Numbered from the stretch's first letter, positions 8,735-17,797 are shown. The stretch is DNA of 64,000 bases from CAWUKT01 sp963923035 (GCA_963923035.1 CAWUKT010000006.1:86942-150941), one strand, 5' to 3'. The notes: a model not told the origin generated them from the sequence alone. A program made the numbers and translations.

Positions 8735-8742
8735 TAAATATA
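8735..8742 (-). promoter_or_regulatory. Promoter -7 element of the Hen1/Pnkp operon
   Basis: TATATTTA on the minus strand, one base off the Bacteroidota TAnnTTTG consensus, is separated from the ATG at 8730 by only CCCC. Transcription would then begin at or next to the start codon. Confidence 0.5.
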
Positions 8743-8802
8743 GCAAGCCCTCTGAGAGAATCCCGGTTGGAGTCGTTTTCAGGTTCGGAAAAAGGAAAGA
8801 AA

Positions 8803-10545
8803 TCAGGTGGGGGAGAACAGAAGCAGGAATTGGGAGGGGGAAACGCGGGCAATGCGGATGGAAGAAAGGCCGGGTTCGGATGAAGGACGCAACTCGTTGG
8901 CGGCAGCGCCCTCGGTCATGGCAGCGGCGGAGGCGAGGATTTTTTGGGTGGTGGCAGCGGAGAGCATGTCTGACAGGTGGGCGACTTGGGGCAGGGAAAA
9001 TGCAGATTCGGCGCTGCCTGGGTGGGCGGAATGGATATTGCCTTTGGCGTCGATGAGGAGCGAGGAATCGGGATGGGCTCCGAGCACCGCTCGGGACTCC
9101 CGCAGGGCGCTCTGGAGCGCCTGCTCACTGCGCTTCCGCGCCAAAAATTCGAGGATGATCGATCCGGTATCGCCGAGCGACCCGGCAAACCCGCGCTCGT
9201 CCCGCGTCCAATCCTGCGGTTGGGTCGAGGTGAAGATGAAGAAGCCCTGGACCTTTTGGGCGCTGCGGAGCGGAATCAGCAGGGCCTTGCCCTGGGTGAG
9301 GTGGGCGAGTTTGCCCGGTAGCTCCCCCCATTTGGGGTGGGTTTGGCGCGGGGCGGAGGCCAGCAACCGTTCATTGCGCACGTTGCGCATAAAATTGCGG
9401 AGGTCTTCCACGGCCAGGTGGGCGGGCATTTCCGTAATGTTTCCCCCCCAACACCGCAGCAATTCAAAGTGCTTTTGCTCCCCGTCCAACCACCAAACCG
9501 TTCCCACTTCTCCCTTCAACACTGAATTCCCCAGCTTTCCGATATGGTCAATCGCTTGGTCCAGCCCGTAATCCGGATCGTTGATGCCCGCTCCGAGTTC
9601 ACTCAGAGCCGCATTTTCCGCCGCCAACAAATTCTTCTCCTGCTGGATCGATTTCCGTTCCTCCACATTCTCCGTCATGTCCTTGTAAAACCAAATCCGC
9701 CCAATGGCCTGCCGGTTCATCCACAAAGGTTTGCTAAAGCGCTCCATGTGGCGGCCATTTTTGAGCCGAAACGACTGAAAAACCGGTTTTTCGGGGTGGG
9801 CATTGGCCTGTCGGGACGTCGCCATAAAGCCCTGGGGATCGGCCACCGCGTCCAGCATCCCCGGCAGCGGCAGCAAATGGCCATCCGCTTCAATGTCCGA
9901 GGTCGTCAGGCCCCACAGCTCCAAAAACCGAGGATTTTGGTCGAGGATTTGCCCTTCGGCATCCACCACGAGAATTCCATCATCGCTGTATTCAAATGCT
10001 GCGACCATGATGGCCTTTTGGCGCTTTTCCTTGAGTTGGAGGCGTTGGCGGTCCACCAGCAGATTTTGCATCAAAAAGCCCAGGCCAATGATGATCATCA
10101 ACTCGATGGTCAGGTAGAAAAAGGGATTGATGAATGAGTCGTCGGAGAGGGGAGAAAAGGCGCAGGAGGCAATGAAAAGTCCGCCCAGGAACAGCCAGAG
10201 GAATTGGCGGTGCCGAAATCCAATGCCTGTGACCACCATGCAGATGAGCGGGGTGGGGGAATAATCCAGGCGGAGGTTGTTGATGAAGGCCAACCAAAAC
10301 AGCCAGGCGATGAGAATAAAGCCGTAGCCGTACATGAAGTACAGGAGCCGCTCCCGGAGGTAGGGAATGAAAAACGCCCCCACGCTGATGCCGCCAATGA
10401 TTCCTCCGATGGTAAACCGGAGCCACAAGGGATCGGTGGTCACTTCGTCCGCCGGAATCAAAAAGGGAATGCCAATCACCACCAGGGCAACAACGATCCC
10501 GATGATTCTGTACAACTGTATGGTTCTGTGATGGAGGGGAGCCAT
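8803..10545 (-). CDS. Membrane PAS-GAF-PAS sensor protein without an output domain
   Basis: 580 residues. About five to six hydrophobic helices occupy residues 10-165. Then come a linker helix (DRQRLQLKEKRQ), a PAS domain (about 180-310, with AFEYSDDGILVVDAEGQI), a coiled segment, a GAF-like domain (about 325-460) and a second PAS-like domain (about 470-575). PAS and GAF domains sense ligands, redox state or light and usually drive a histidine kinase or cyclase. No HisKA, HATPase or GGDEF follows, and the frame ends cleanly after the last PAS. It could be an accessory sensor working with another kinase, or a degenerate kinase. The following gene on this strand is Hen1-like, 72 bases on, with its own promoter. 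Confidence 0.75.
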   Translation of the reverse strand: MAPLHHRTIQLYRIIGIVVALVVIGIPFLIPADEVTTDPLWLRFTIGGIIGGISVGAFFIPYLRERLLYFMYGYGFILIAWLFWLAFINNLRLDYSPTPLICMVVTGIGFRHRQFLWLFLGGLFIASCAFSPLSDDSFINPFFYLTIELMIIIGLGFLMQNLLVDRQRLQLKEKRQKAIMVAAFEYSDDGILVVDAEGQILDQNPRFLELWGLTTSDIEADGHLLPLPGMLDAVADPQGFMATSRQANAHPEKPVFQSFRLKNGRHMERFSKPLWMNRQAIGRIWFYKDMTENVEERKSIQQEKNLLAAENAALSELGAGINDPDYGLDQAIDHIGKLGNSVLKGEVGTVWWLDGEQKHFELLRCWGGNITEMPAHLAVEDLRNFMRNVRNERLLASAPRQTHPKWGELPGKLAHLTQGKALLIPLRSAQKVQGFFIFTSTQPQDWTRDERGFAGSLGDTGSIILEFLARKRSEQALQSALRESRAVLGAHPDSSLLIDAKGNIHSAHPGSAESAFSLPQVAHLSDMLSAATTQKILASAAAMTEGAAANELRPSSEPGLSSIRIARVSPSQFLLLFSPT

Positions 10546-10656
10546 GCGGTCTTCAATTGCACCTGCAACTTACTGCTTTTTGAATTTGTATGGGGCCATA
10601 TATGCCCTTTTAACCCAAATGGCGGACCAAGGCTGCTTTCTCCCCGATGAATCCAA

Positions 10657-11400
10657 TCAGGAAATGTTGATATGGCCTTCTTCCGGCTCGATCCCGTTCA
10701 GGCGACGGACCGAGGCGGCATGCTCCGCATGGCCAATTTGAATCAGATAATTCGTGTGGATGGTCATCCAACGCTTGAAAGCCCCGGTATCCTGCTTCTG
10801 GCGGGCCACATCCGCCAGGCGACGGGTGATCCCCACGAGGCCCTCGGTATACTCCAGGGCCTTGAACTCGCGCCAGGCCGCATGGGCATTCAATTCGGCC
10901 GATTCGAGGTCTCCCGTGATGAAATATACCCACGAGAGCCGCTCGTGGGCATAGGGCCGGCGCATTTCCACCCCGGGCCCGCCAAAGCCGCGCATCTCCT
11001 CCAGGGTCTCCTGGAGAAATTCTGCTGCCTCCCCAAACTCGTAGCGCTTCACCGCATCCTCATAAGCGTGAAAGGCATGTTCCCAGCGGGTCATGGGGTT
11101 TTCACTCAGGCCGGCCAGCAATTGGACCGGTTCCTGGTAGCCGCTGCGGGCGAGGATGCTGGCCATGTCGGTGACCATGGTGCTGTACCGCTGTATCGCC
11201 GGTTGGTCGTCGACGATCTCCAGCGGGAAGAACAGCCAAACCCCGAAATTATGGGCGGCCAGGGCCAAATTTTCTTTCAGTAATTGTTGGAATCCGGGTC
11301 GGATTCCGGCATCGTAGAGCTCCCACAAGGCGCGGAGCAGAGCGCCTCCGTCTTCATAGGGTTCGTGGTCACGTTGCTGTCCGAAATCGTAGTAGGGCAT
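10657..11400 (-). CDS. Uncharacterised TPR-like cytoplasmic protein
   Basis: 247 residues from the ATG at 11400 (MPYYDFGQQ). A reading frame extends to 11436, but a good promoter element (TATCTTTG) lies at 11407-11414, so the later start is favoured. The protein is helical, with pairs such as HAFHAYEDAVKRYEFGEAAEFLQETLEEM and a run of helix pairs from about residue 100 to 230 that resemble tetratricopeptide repeats. There is no signal peptide or membrane segment. I do not recognise a specific family, and function is unknown. Confidence 0.6.
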   Translation of the reverse strand: MPYYDFGQQRDHEPYEDGGALLRALWELYDAGIRPGFQQLLKENLALAAHNFGVWLFFPLEIVDDQPAIQRYSTMVTDMASILARSGYQEPVQLLAGLSENPMTRWEHAFHAYEDAVKRYEFGEAAEFLQETLEEMRGFGGPGVEMRRPYAHERLSWVYFITGDLESAELNAHAAWREFKALEYTEGLVGITRRLADVARQKQDTGAFKRWMTIHTNYLIQIGHAEHAASVRRLNGIEPEEGHINIS

Positions 11401-11406
11401 GGGCCA

Positions 11407-11414
11407 CAAAGATA
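11407..11414 (-). promoter_or_regulatory. Promoter -7 element (TATCTTTG), leaderless type
   Basis: A perfect TAnnTTTG match on the minus strand ends six bases before the ATG at 11400. It fixes the likely start codon and implies a leader of zero to two bases. No clear -33 TTTG is visible. Confidence 0.65.
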
Positions 11415-11675
11415 AGGAATTCGCTTCCTCCGGCATAAAAATAAGGAGTGCCGTTTACCTTCTGGAATCCGAAAATGCACGACACTCCAACCTCCTCAGT
11501 GATAAAATAAAAATTCGTGTGTCATTGCTTTCCGCCGACCGCCTCTCCGATAATTTGGGGTCAGCCAGAAACCGTTGCGACACATAATAGATTACGCCTC
11601 AGGGAAGATAGGACTGGAAAAAAGCAGTGAGTGGAAGGAAGGAGCCAGTGGGGGAAGGGAAAAGGGCAGTGAATG
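11415..11675. other. Intergenic region without recognised gene
   Basis: About 260 bases. The left part is AT-rich and the right part is a purine-rich run. I see no supported gene or repeat in it. Confidence 0.4.
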
Positions 11676-11709
11676 CAAAAACCCGGACGCGTGAACGCCC
11701 GGGCTTTTG
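11676..11709 (-). terminator. Intrinsic terminator after TPR secreted protein
   Basis: On the minus strand an 8-bp stem (CCCGGGCG / CGTCCGGG, one G-T pair) with a 6-base loop is followed by TTTTTGC. It lies 16 bases past the stop codon at 11725. Confidence 0.75.
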
Positions 11710-11724
11710 GAGGGAGGGGAAATG

Positions 11725-12450
11725 TTATTTTCCCGCTTGGTTCATGGCATCGAGGTTGCCCTTCGCGAGGTAAAACTCGGGGAAGATCTTCAGGGCAGTC
11801 TCAAAGTGCTTTTTGGCTTCGTCTCCTTTGCCCTGCTCCAACATCAATACCCCGTAGAGATTCTCCACTGCGGCATTCATGGGAACTTTCTGGGAACCCT
11901 GCTTGAAACTCAGGTTAACTTCCCGTTCGTTGATGCCTTCGGAGCCCATCAGGCGCTTGATGCTCGTTTCGCATTCGCCGTAGCGACGGACGGTGTATTG
12001 CAGAGACGCGATTTCGTAGAGGTGGTAGAGGTCACTTGATTTACCAAAGAGCTTCTCGTAATCGCCCAGGGCTTCCAGCGAAGCGCCCAATTGCGCCTTG
12101 GAGATCGCGACCATTTCCATGACTTCCAGGTTATCCGGGGTGGTTTCGAGCACTTTGGAGCCGACCATGACCGTTTGGGGATAAGCGCCCCGTTGGAAAT
12201 AAATGGCGGCCAAAGTGTCGATACGGGCGGAGTCCTCCGGCTGGAGGGCCATGAGGGAGTAGGTGGCTTGCGTGGCGACCGCGAGGTCATTGAAGGCAAG
12301 GCTCTGGTTCAGGATGTCTTCGTACATCTTGATCAGAACTTCCTTGGTATCAGGTTCTTTGGGGGCTTCGGTACCCTTTTTCTTCTGGGAAAGGAGTGGT
12401 GAAGCGGACAAGCAAACTAGCAAAATGAGGGTGAACAATCGGTAATGCAT
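11725..12450 (-). CDS. Secreted TPR-repeat protein
   Basis: 241 residues. A signal peptide (about 1-21, ending SPLLSQ) is followed by a lysine-rich segment and tetratricopeptide-like helix pairs, for example VSKAQ-type and YGVLMLEQGKGDEAKKHFETALKIFPEF near the C-terminus (about 205-235). It is probably a periplasmic scaffold for protein contacts. It lies 14 bases downstream of a type IX substrate gene on the same strand and may be co-transcribed with it, ending at the hairpin at 11676. No specific partner can be named. Confidence 0.75.
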   Translation of the reverse strand: MHYRLFTLILLVCLSASPLLSQKKKGTEAPKEPDTKEVLIKMYEDILNQSLAFNDLAVATQATYSLMALQPEDSARIDTLAAIYFQRGAYPQTVMVGSKVLETTPDNLEVMEMVAISKAQLGASLEALGDYEKLFGKSSDLYHLYEIASLQYTVRRYGECETSIKRLMGSEGINEREVNLSFKQGSQKVPMNAAVENLYGVLMLEQGKGDEAKKHFETALKIFPEFYLAKGNLDAMNQAGK

Positions 12451-12464
12451 GGGTACTATATTTC

Positions 12465-14027
12465 TTAATGAACCACAATACGGCGTAAGTGGTTTTCTTG
12501 ATCGGCGCGAATTTTAACTAAAAAAACACCCTTCGCCAAACTCCCGAGGTCGAATTCCAGCCGATTGTTCCCTTCTTCCAGCGTTTTCATTTGGCCCCAA
12601 ACGACCTGTCCCAAGGGATTGATGAATTCAAATTGGACGTCTTTTTTCTCCCGGGCGGCGATGACCACGTGGGTCAAATCAGCGGTGGGATTGGGGAAGA
12701 ACTCGCCGGGAATCAAGAGGGAAGTGCTGGGAATGAGGGCCGTGACGGTATTGGACAAGCGGACCTCACCATCCTGGTCGATCTGGCGAACCCGGTAGAA
12801 ATAGCGTTGGTTGGGGAGGAGGGAAGGATCGGAAAAATTGTAGGTATGCGGAGGAAGAGAGAGGGCGGCGGCTTGGAAATTTAGAAGGGAAAAAGGGGCT
12901 CCTTCCAGGCTGCGTTCCAGGCGAAAAATATCTCCCGGCTGCTCCGAGTCGGTGGTCCACTGCAGGGCGATCTGCTCGCCCTGAACTTCGGCTTCCAGCA
13001 CAATCTGGTCCGGCGGGAAGACACACGGAGCCGCTCCCGGAGCCTGGCTCCGGGCCGCCACCGCCAGGGGCCACGCCCCGTCGGGAAACGAATCCACCCG
13101 AGATTCCAGGTACCCCAGATCGGGGGCATCGTCCAGGCCCGCGCCGGGCGGGAGCGCCGCCCAAAAACGGCCATCAAAGCCGGCCAAGGCCGCTTGGTCA
13201 GGCGCGCAGACCTCGTCGAGGTCCGCCGCATAATAGACCCGCAACGTTGCGGGGCCCTGGGGCACGCCCCGTTCTTCCACGATGTGGTGCCATTCCGGGT
13301 TGATGACCTGCAAGTTGCTGTCCCGCGCCCCGGCGTTGGGGGAGGGCAGCCCTACGAACCGGACCGCGAAAGCGGTCGGTCCCTGGGCGTCGGGGGCGAT
13401 CGTGACGGGTCGCCACGCATTCCCGTCGCCGACGGGAAACAAATAGGGCGATCCATTGCCATCCGGATGGACGTGGCGCACGAGGGCGCCATTGCCGGTC
13501 CGGACGATGCCGCCCCCGGCCACAATGGGGTAGGGGGCTTCCGCCCCTGCATTGCGTCCCAACGCGCCCGGCGCATTCCCCAGCACGATGAAATCGTGAT
13601 TGGGGAGACTCAGGACATCGTCTCCCAGGTCCAGGCCCTTCCAGACCCACGTTTGTTGCTGGATTTGAATTTCCTGGCCCATGCCCGGCCGGTCCAGGAT
13701 CAGGGTCGGAAATTTCGTCTCCGAACTCCCCCGAATCACCTGAATGCCTGTATCGCCCACCAGGTGGAAGGTTCCGACATTGTCCTGCCCAAATACCGTT
13801 GCCCCGCTTTCATTCTCCCAATTTCCACCGAGTTCCATTTGCCCATCCAACTCAATTTGTCCCGCCTGCCCCGCTACTTTTCCCATTTCCACATCCCCAT
13901 CCACGTGGAGGACTGCATTTTTCTGCACAAACAAAACGGTCCCTCCATTGTACAGAAGGGGTTCTTGGGCGGAGAGGAGGCTGAATCCGCCAATGAGAAG
14001 GGCAATGATGGTCAGGAGGCCCCGCAC
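12465..14027 (-). CDS. Secreted protein with type IX sorting domain
   Basis: 520 residues. A signal peptide (about 1-20, ending LLSAQ) is followed by a beta-rich body with no recognised catalytic motif, a fibronectin-like segment (about 350-430, ending YFYRVRQIDQDGEVRLSN) and a type IX sorting domain (about 440-520, beginning FFPNPTADLTHV and ending LVKIRADQENHLRRIVVH). The start is GTG at 14025-14027, one base after the TGA of the upstream gene, so translation is probably coupled. It should be exported and held on the cell surface. Its pairing with an S74-domain protein suggests the two belong to one surface structure, which is an inference from position only. Confidence 0.8.
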   Translation of the reverse strand: MRGLLTIIALLIGGFSLLSAQEPLLYNGGTVLFVQKNAVLHVDGDVEMGKVAGQAGQIELDGQMELGGNWENESGATVFGQDNVGTFHLVGDTGIQVIRGSSETKFPTLILDRPGMGQEIQIQQQTWVWKGLDLGDDVLSLPNHDFIVLGNAPGALGRNAGAEAPYPIVAGGGIVRTGNGALVRHVHPDGNGSPYLFPVGDGNAWRPVTIAPDAQGPTAFAVRFVGLPSPNAGARDSNLQVINPEWHHIVEERGVPQGPATLRVYYAADLDEVCAPDQAALAGFDGRFWAALPPGAGLDDAPDLGYLESRVDSFPDGAWPLAVAARSQAPGAAPCVFPPDQIVLEAEVQGEQIALQWTTDSEQPGDIFRLERSLEGAPFSLLNFQAAALSLPPHTYNFSDPSLLPNQRYFYRVRQIDQDGEVRLSNTVTALIPSTSLLIPGEFFPNPTADLTHVVIAAREKKDVQFEFINPLGQVVWGQMKTLEEGNNRLEFDLGSLAKGVFLVKIRADQENHLRRIVVH

Positions 14028-14028
14028 G

Positions 14029-15123
14029 TCATTCTTCGGATTTGAGCTGTTTGATTTCCTGGCGGAGGGTTTCCATTTCCCGTTGAAGTTCGGAAATGGT
14101 CGTCTGCTGTTCCTTGATGGCCTGCGTCAGGATCGGAATGAGCCGCGTATAATCCATCACGACGAATTCTTCGGCGGTCATTTCCTGCGGCGCATTGGGT
14201 TGGCGCTCGGAGGCCGCTCCGGTGAGAAAAGTCTTGCGGGCGGTCACTTCGGGGAGAACCCGGGCCACATCTTGCGCGACAAAGCCAAATTCGCGGCCCC
14301 GGGCCAGGCCCATGGCCGGATAGCGGTCGGCATCGTAGTGGTAGGAAACGGGCTCGAGTTGGTTGACGATGGAAAGGGCGTTGGAGAGGGGCTGAATATC
14401 TTGTTTGGTGCGTTGATCGGAAATGGAATAGAGGTTGCCAGTATAGCCCACATCGTTGTAGAATTGGCCGCCAAAGCCATTGTCGGGCCCCGTATCGAAG
14501 CGACGACTGCCCACCACACCAAAGCCTTGCCAGCAATTCGTATGGCCCGCGACGCCGACGGTCGCGACATTGTTCACGGTATAGTTCTCAAACGCCAACC
14601 CAAAGACGCCCGCCGGATTGGAAGTGCCTTCATTGTAATAGGTGACGCCTTCGAAGGCATTGTTGGGATTGTTTTCCTGAAAAGTTTGCCCGGCCAAAGC
14701 AACGCCTTCCGGACTGCTGTTGTCGAAGGAGGCCATTGAATTCGCGCCGACGGTCTCGCCGCCGTTGGTCATGTGGAAGAAATGGCCGGGTTCGGTGGTG
14801 CGGATGCCAATCGAGCGGTCCTGGCCGAAGCTCATGATGGTCTCGCTGGTCAGGGCCGTGGTCCCAATCTTGAAGCGGTCTTCGTCGCTGTCGTCCACCC
14901 CAAGGGTGTATTTGGCCGATCCATTGATGCGGTATTGGAGAATGGGATCCCCGTTGGCGGCAACATTGTCGATGCGAATCCCGTCCGCCGAAGCCTCCAC
15001 TTCGACGTGCAGTTTATGGCCCGGCAATCGCGTCCCGATCCCAATGTTCTGGGCAGGCAGCACCTCCACCGCAGCCATGGCAAGCAACAAGCCAATCAGA
15101 CCAACCCAATTACTCCGACGCAT
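14029..15123 (-). CDS. Secreted S74 intramolecular chaperone protein
   Basis: 364 residues. A signal peptide (1-25, ending VLPAQ) leads into a fibre-like region rich in G, N and D, with NIGIGT and HVE motifs typical of phage-fibre-like bacterial surface proteins. The S74 domain begins at Ser235-Asp236 (SDQRTKQDI) and contains FGFVAQDVARVLPEV. A coiled coil (about 335-364) ends the protein. Unlike the three paralogues at the start of the window it carries no sorting domain, so after self-cleavage the N-terminal fibre would be released unless held by another protein. The downstream, coupled gene has the sorting domain instead. Confidence 0.82.
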   Translation of the reverse strand: MRRSNWVGLIGLLLAMAAVEVLPAQNIGIGTRLPGHKLHVEVEASADGIRIDNVAANGDPILQYRINGSAKYTLGVDDSDEDRFKIGTTALTSETIMSFGQDRSIGIRTTEPGHFFHMTNGGETVGANSMASFDNSSPEGVALAGQTFQENNPNNAFEGVTYYNEGTSNPAGVFGLAFENYTVNNVATVGVAGHTNCWQGFGVVGSRRFDTGPDNGFGGQFYNDVGYTGNLYSISDQRTKQDIQPLSNALSIVNQLEPVSYHYDADRYPAMGLARGREFGFVAQDVARVLPEVTARKTFLTGAASERQPNAPQEMTAEEFVVMDYTRLIPILTQAIKEQQTTISELQREMETLRQEIKQLKSEE

Positions 15124-15229
15124 AAACAGATGATTTCGAGGGTTTGGAATACTGTAAATGTTGAACAGGTTACCCGAATATGCCTGTTTTTGGCCTGATA
15201 ATCAAGGAAACAATGGAGAATGAAGGGGT

Positions 15230-16765
15230 TCAGCGGGCGGGGAACAATTCGGTTCTATCCAATTGGATCAGGCGGAGGTTCTTGCGGAAGCGCGCGACCA
15301 TGACCAACAAGCCGGGATTGGGGTGGGCGGCGTGGAATTGAGGGGCGGGAATGGTGGGGAAACGGTCTTCGGTTAGTCTCAGCGGAATGCCCGTCCATTC
15401 TCCGATGTCTTTGCTGGAAATGGCCATCAGGGCGGGAGTGCGGTGGCGGCGGTTTCGGGCATCATCCGGAAGCATATTGGCCATATACCGGTCCCATTGC
15501 TCTATTTCCACAAACCCATTGATTTCTCCGTACTCCTCGTACCGCGACTGGTAAAAATGCTTCCAGGCCGCGTTTTGCATCCCCGGCCCTTTCATTTGCA
15601 GCATGGAATGGGGCACCACGCTCCGCGATTTTCCGCGGGCATCCAACTCTACCGGAGCCCCAATAAAGTGGGTGACATAGTTCTGGTCCTCCCACCAATC
15701 CTGGTGGACCCGACGGTAGGAAAACAACTGACTGCGCTCGCGGTAGCGCTGCACCACGAAATTGTTGAACATGGTATCGGTAGGGGCATCCTGCTGGAGG
15801 TGCAAGGTATCTCCCGCATCAAAATAGCCCTCAAACCGCCCGATGGACAGGCTATCCCCCTCCGAACTCGCATAAAAGCCCGTCAAGCGGGTCTGGGCCA
15901 GGGCCACGCCATTGCGGGAGGTCGCCTGGGTCGCAAAACTCAGCGGAATGGATTTCTGGGTAGAGTATCGGAAAAACAACGAAGTATCACCGGGAAATTG
16001 CCAGAGGAAGGCGGCCCCGGACGAGGAGCGTCCCCCGATCACAGTCCCTGGCTCGTGTCCTTCGATCCGAAACAGCAGAGAAGGATGGTCCAGCACCTCA
16101 ATTTCCAATATCCGCACCGGCACCCGCAATTTTTTGAATGGGAATTCGACCCGGGAAAGGGCAACGAGTGTATCCTGCCCCTGGTCCTCCAGAAAGATAC
16201 TGCCCATCGTGTTGTCGTAGGTGCTGTTCAGGTGGCGCCAACTGAGGGTGACATGGGGCGGGACGTCGGGAACGGAAGGGTGTTCGAACAACCGGATCTG
16301 GGGATTGGTGAGCCCGGGGGTATGCTCAGGCAACAGGGCGAGGTCCTGGACATGGAAAATGGGCACTGTGTCCTGAAATTCGAGCTGGTACAAACGCAGG
16401 ACCGGCGATTTGGCGAAGGCGACGGATTCCAGTGAGATCAGTCCCAGCCCCCGCTGGGTCGGGAAGGCGGCGTAGACATTCTCCGGCCAGCCTTCCTGGT
16501 GGTTGGTGCGGCGAAACCTGAGTTCCTGGGTCAGGCTGAGGTCCTCGCCGAAGCGCCGCAAGACGAAATTGGATTCGCCTTCGCGGGAAAAGCGGCCCAT
16601 GCTGCCACTCGACGACATGAACAGGTAATAGGAGCCGTCTCCGCCGCGGAAAAATTCCAGGATGCGCTGGTGATGCGGAATTCGCAGCACCGGCCCCGTG
16701 ACCGACTGGGCCGGAAGCACAAACGCTCCCATGATCATTGCCCAACCGAGCAGAAACCAACGCAT
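15230..16765 (-). CDS. Uncharacterised secreted protein
   Basis: 511 residues with a signal peptide (about 1-20, MRWFLLGWAMIMGAFVLPAQS). The rest is beta-rich without recognised motifs. Repeated strands such as SYYLFMSSSGSMGRFSREGE hint at a propeller-like or multi-strand fold, but this is only an impression. No sorting domain is visible at the C-terminus. It follows a membrane protein gene by 21 bases on the same strand and may share its transcript. I do not recognise the family. Confidence 0.65.
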   Translation of the reverse strand: MRWFLLGWAMIMGAFVLPAQSVTGPVLRIPHHQRILEFFRGGDGSYYLFMSSSGSMGRFSREGESNFVLRRFGEDLSLTQELRFRRTNHQEGWPENVYAAFPTQRGLGLISLESVAFAKSPVLRLYQLEFQDTVPIFHVQDLALLPEHTPGLTNPQIRLFEHPSVPDVPPHVTLSWRHLNSTYDNTMGSIFLEDQGQDTLVALSRVEFPFKKLRVPVRILEIEVLDHPSLLFRIEGHEPGTVIGGRSSSGAAFLWQFPGDTSLFFRYSTQKSIPLSFATQATSRNGVALAQTRLTGFYASSEGDSLSIGRFEGYFDAGDTLHLQQDAPTDTMFNNFVVQRYRERSQLFSYRRVHQDWWEDQNYVTHFIGAPVELDARGKSRSVVPHSMLQMKGPGMQNAAWKHFYQSRYEEYGEINGFVEIEQWDRYMANMLPDDARNRRHRTPALMAISSKDIGEWTGIPLRLTEDRFPTIPAPQFHAAHPNPGLLVMVARFRKNLRLIQLDRTELFPAR

Positions 16766-16786
16766 CGAAAAGAATTTAAGGAGTGA

Positions 16787-17290
16787 TCAGATGCTTTTGT
16801 CCAGGAAAAACATGCCGATAAAGGGAAGGAAAAGGCCGCCGACACTGACCCAAAATCCGAGTCCGGTGATCATGAAGAAATTGGTGGCCGTCCCAGCATC
16901 GTCCCCAAACATCCTGAACATCACAAAAGCTGCGATCAGGAACAGAATGAGCAGGGTAAACGGTCCGCCCGCATATTTTCCCCGCAACACCATCGAGAGG
17001 CCGATCAGCGGAAACATGACAAAGGGAAGGAGAAACAGTGCTTTGACAAAAACACCCCCGGTGCTGGCGGCAGTAAAGTACAATTCAAAGAAGCCGGGGT
17101 AGCCACCCGATGCAGCAGCTCCATTCTGGAACGTTTCCAGCAATTGGAGAATGTCCATGCGCTCCAGAAAGGGGAGGAAAATCCCGCCGATCACCGCTAA
17201 ACCCGACAAGCGAACGAGCCACTTGAAAGCAGGTCCTGAATCCTTGGGCGCGGATTCTTTCTTCGCACTGAAATTAAAGTTTCTAGCCAT
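16787..17290 (-). CDS. Four-helix membrane protein, uncharacterised
   Basis: 167 residues from the ATG at 17290 (MARNFNFSAKKES). The frame stays open to 17317, but the promoter element TATCTTTG at 17295-17302 argues for the later start. Hydrophobic segments lie at about residues 24-42, 77-101, 104-123 and 135-160. The N-terminus is basic and probably cytoplasmic. No catalytic motif is seen, and the function is unknown. Confidence 0.65.
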   Translation of the reverse strand: MARNFNFSAKKESAPKDSGPAFKWLVRLSGLAVIGGIFLPFLERMDILQLLETFQNGAAASGGYPGFFELYFTAASTGGVFVKALFLLPFVMFPLIGLSMVLRGKYAGGPFTLLILFLIAAFVMFRMFGDDAGTATNFFMITGLGFWVSVGGLFLPFIGMFFLDKSI

Positions 17291-17294
17291 ATCG

Positions 17295-17302
17295 CAAAGA
17301 TA
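17295..17302 (-). promoter_or_regulatory. Promoter -7 element (TATCTTTG), leaderless type
   Basis: A perfect TAnnTTTG on the minus strand, followed by CGAT and then the ATG at 17290, implies transcription starting at the start codon. Confidence 0.65.
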
Positions 17303-17344
17303 CGAATGTCCCGACAAAGGAAAACCGCTCTTTATCCCGAAGCA

Positions 17345-17773
17345 TCAACCGGCGAAGGTATCGAAATACGACTGGAGCCGCGTGGCCACCTGCTGCTTCA
17401 GTCGAAGCCAGGAATCCTTGTTGAAATAGGGGTGATCCCCCGGATGGGGCCGCTTCAGGGAGCCGACCGCCTGCATTTCCGCGCCGCCCACATGGTGAAA
17501 CTCAGAGAAGCGCAGCCCAATGAAACCATCTTTGATGTGGACCTGCGCCAGGAACTGGATATTCCCCACCGGTTGCAGTTCTCCACCTGCGACGGCCATC
17601 GAAAAGGGCATCCGAAGCGTGGCCCGGAGGGTATTGAAATTTTCTTCCCGTACAAATTGGGGGTGGGAACCGGGGAAAAAGCGTTGGAACCAGTCGTGGG
17701 CGTCGGCGAGGAGAAGGTGTTCGTCCTTGGTGGGACGGCTCCAAAAGCGATAAAACGGGTCGTTATTGGCCAT
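17345..17773 (-). CDS. Uncharacterised small soluble protein
   Basis: 142 residues, mixed alpha/beta by eye, without a signal peptide, membrane helix or known motif. Aromatic residues and histidines are frequent (DAHDWFQRFFPGSHP, FHHVGG). It has its own promoter element (TATATTTG at 17790-17797) and a leader of roughly 12-14 bases. No family recognised. Confidence 0.55.
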   Translation of the reverse strand: MANNDPFYRFWSRPTKDEHLLLADAHDWFQRFFPGSHPQFVREENFNTLRATLRMPFSMAVAGGELQPVGNIQFLAQVHIKDGFIGLRFSEFHHVGGAEMQAVGSLKRPHPGDHPYFNKDSWLRLKQQVATRLQSYFDTFAG

Positions 17774-17789
17774 ATATTGCAGTTTGGGG

Positions 17790-17797
17790 CAAATATA
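17790..17797 (-). promoter_or_regulatory. Promoter -7 element (TATATTTG)
   Basis: A perfect TAnnTTTG on the minus strand lies 16 bases upstream of the ATG at 17773. Confidence 0.6.
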
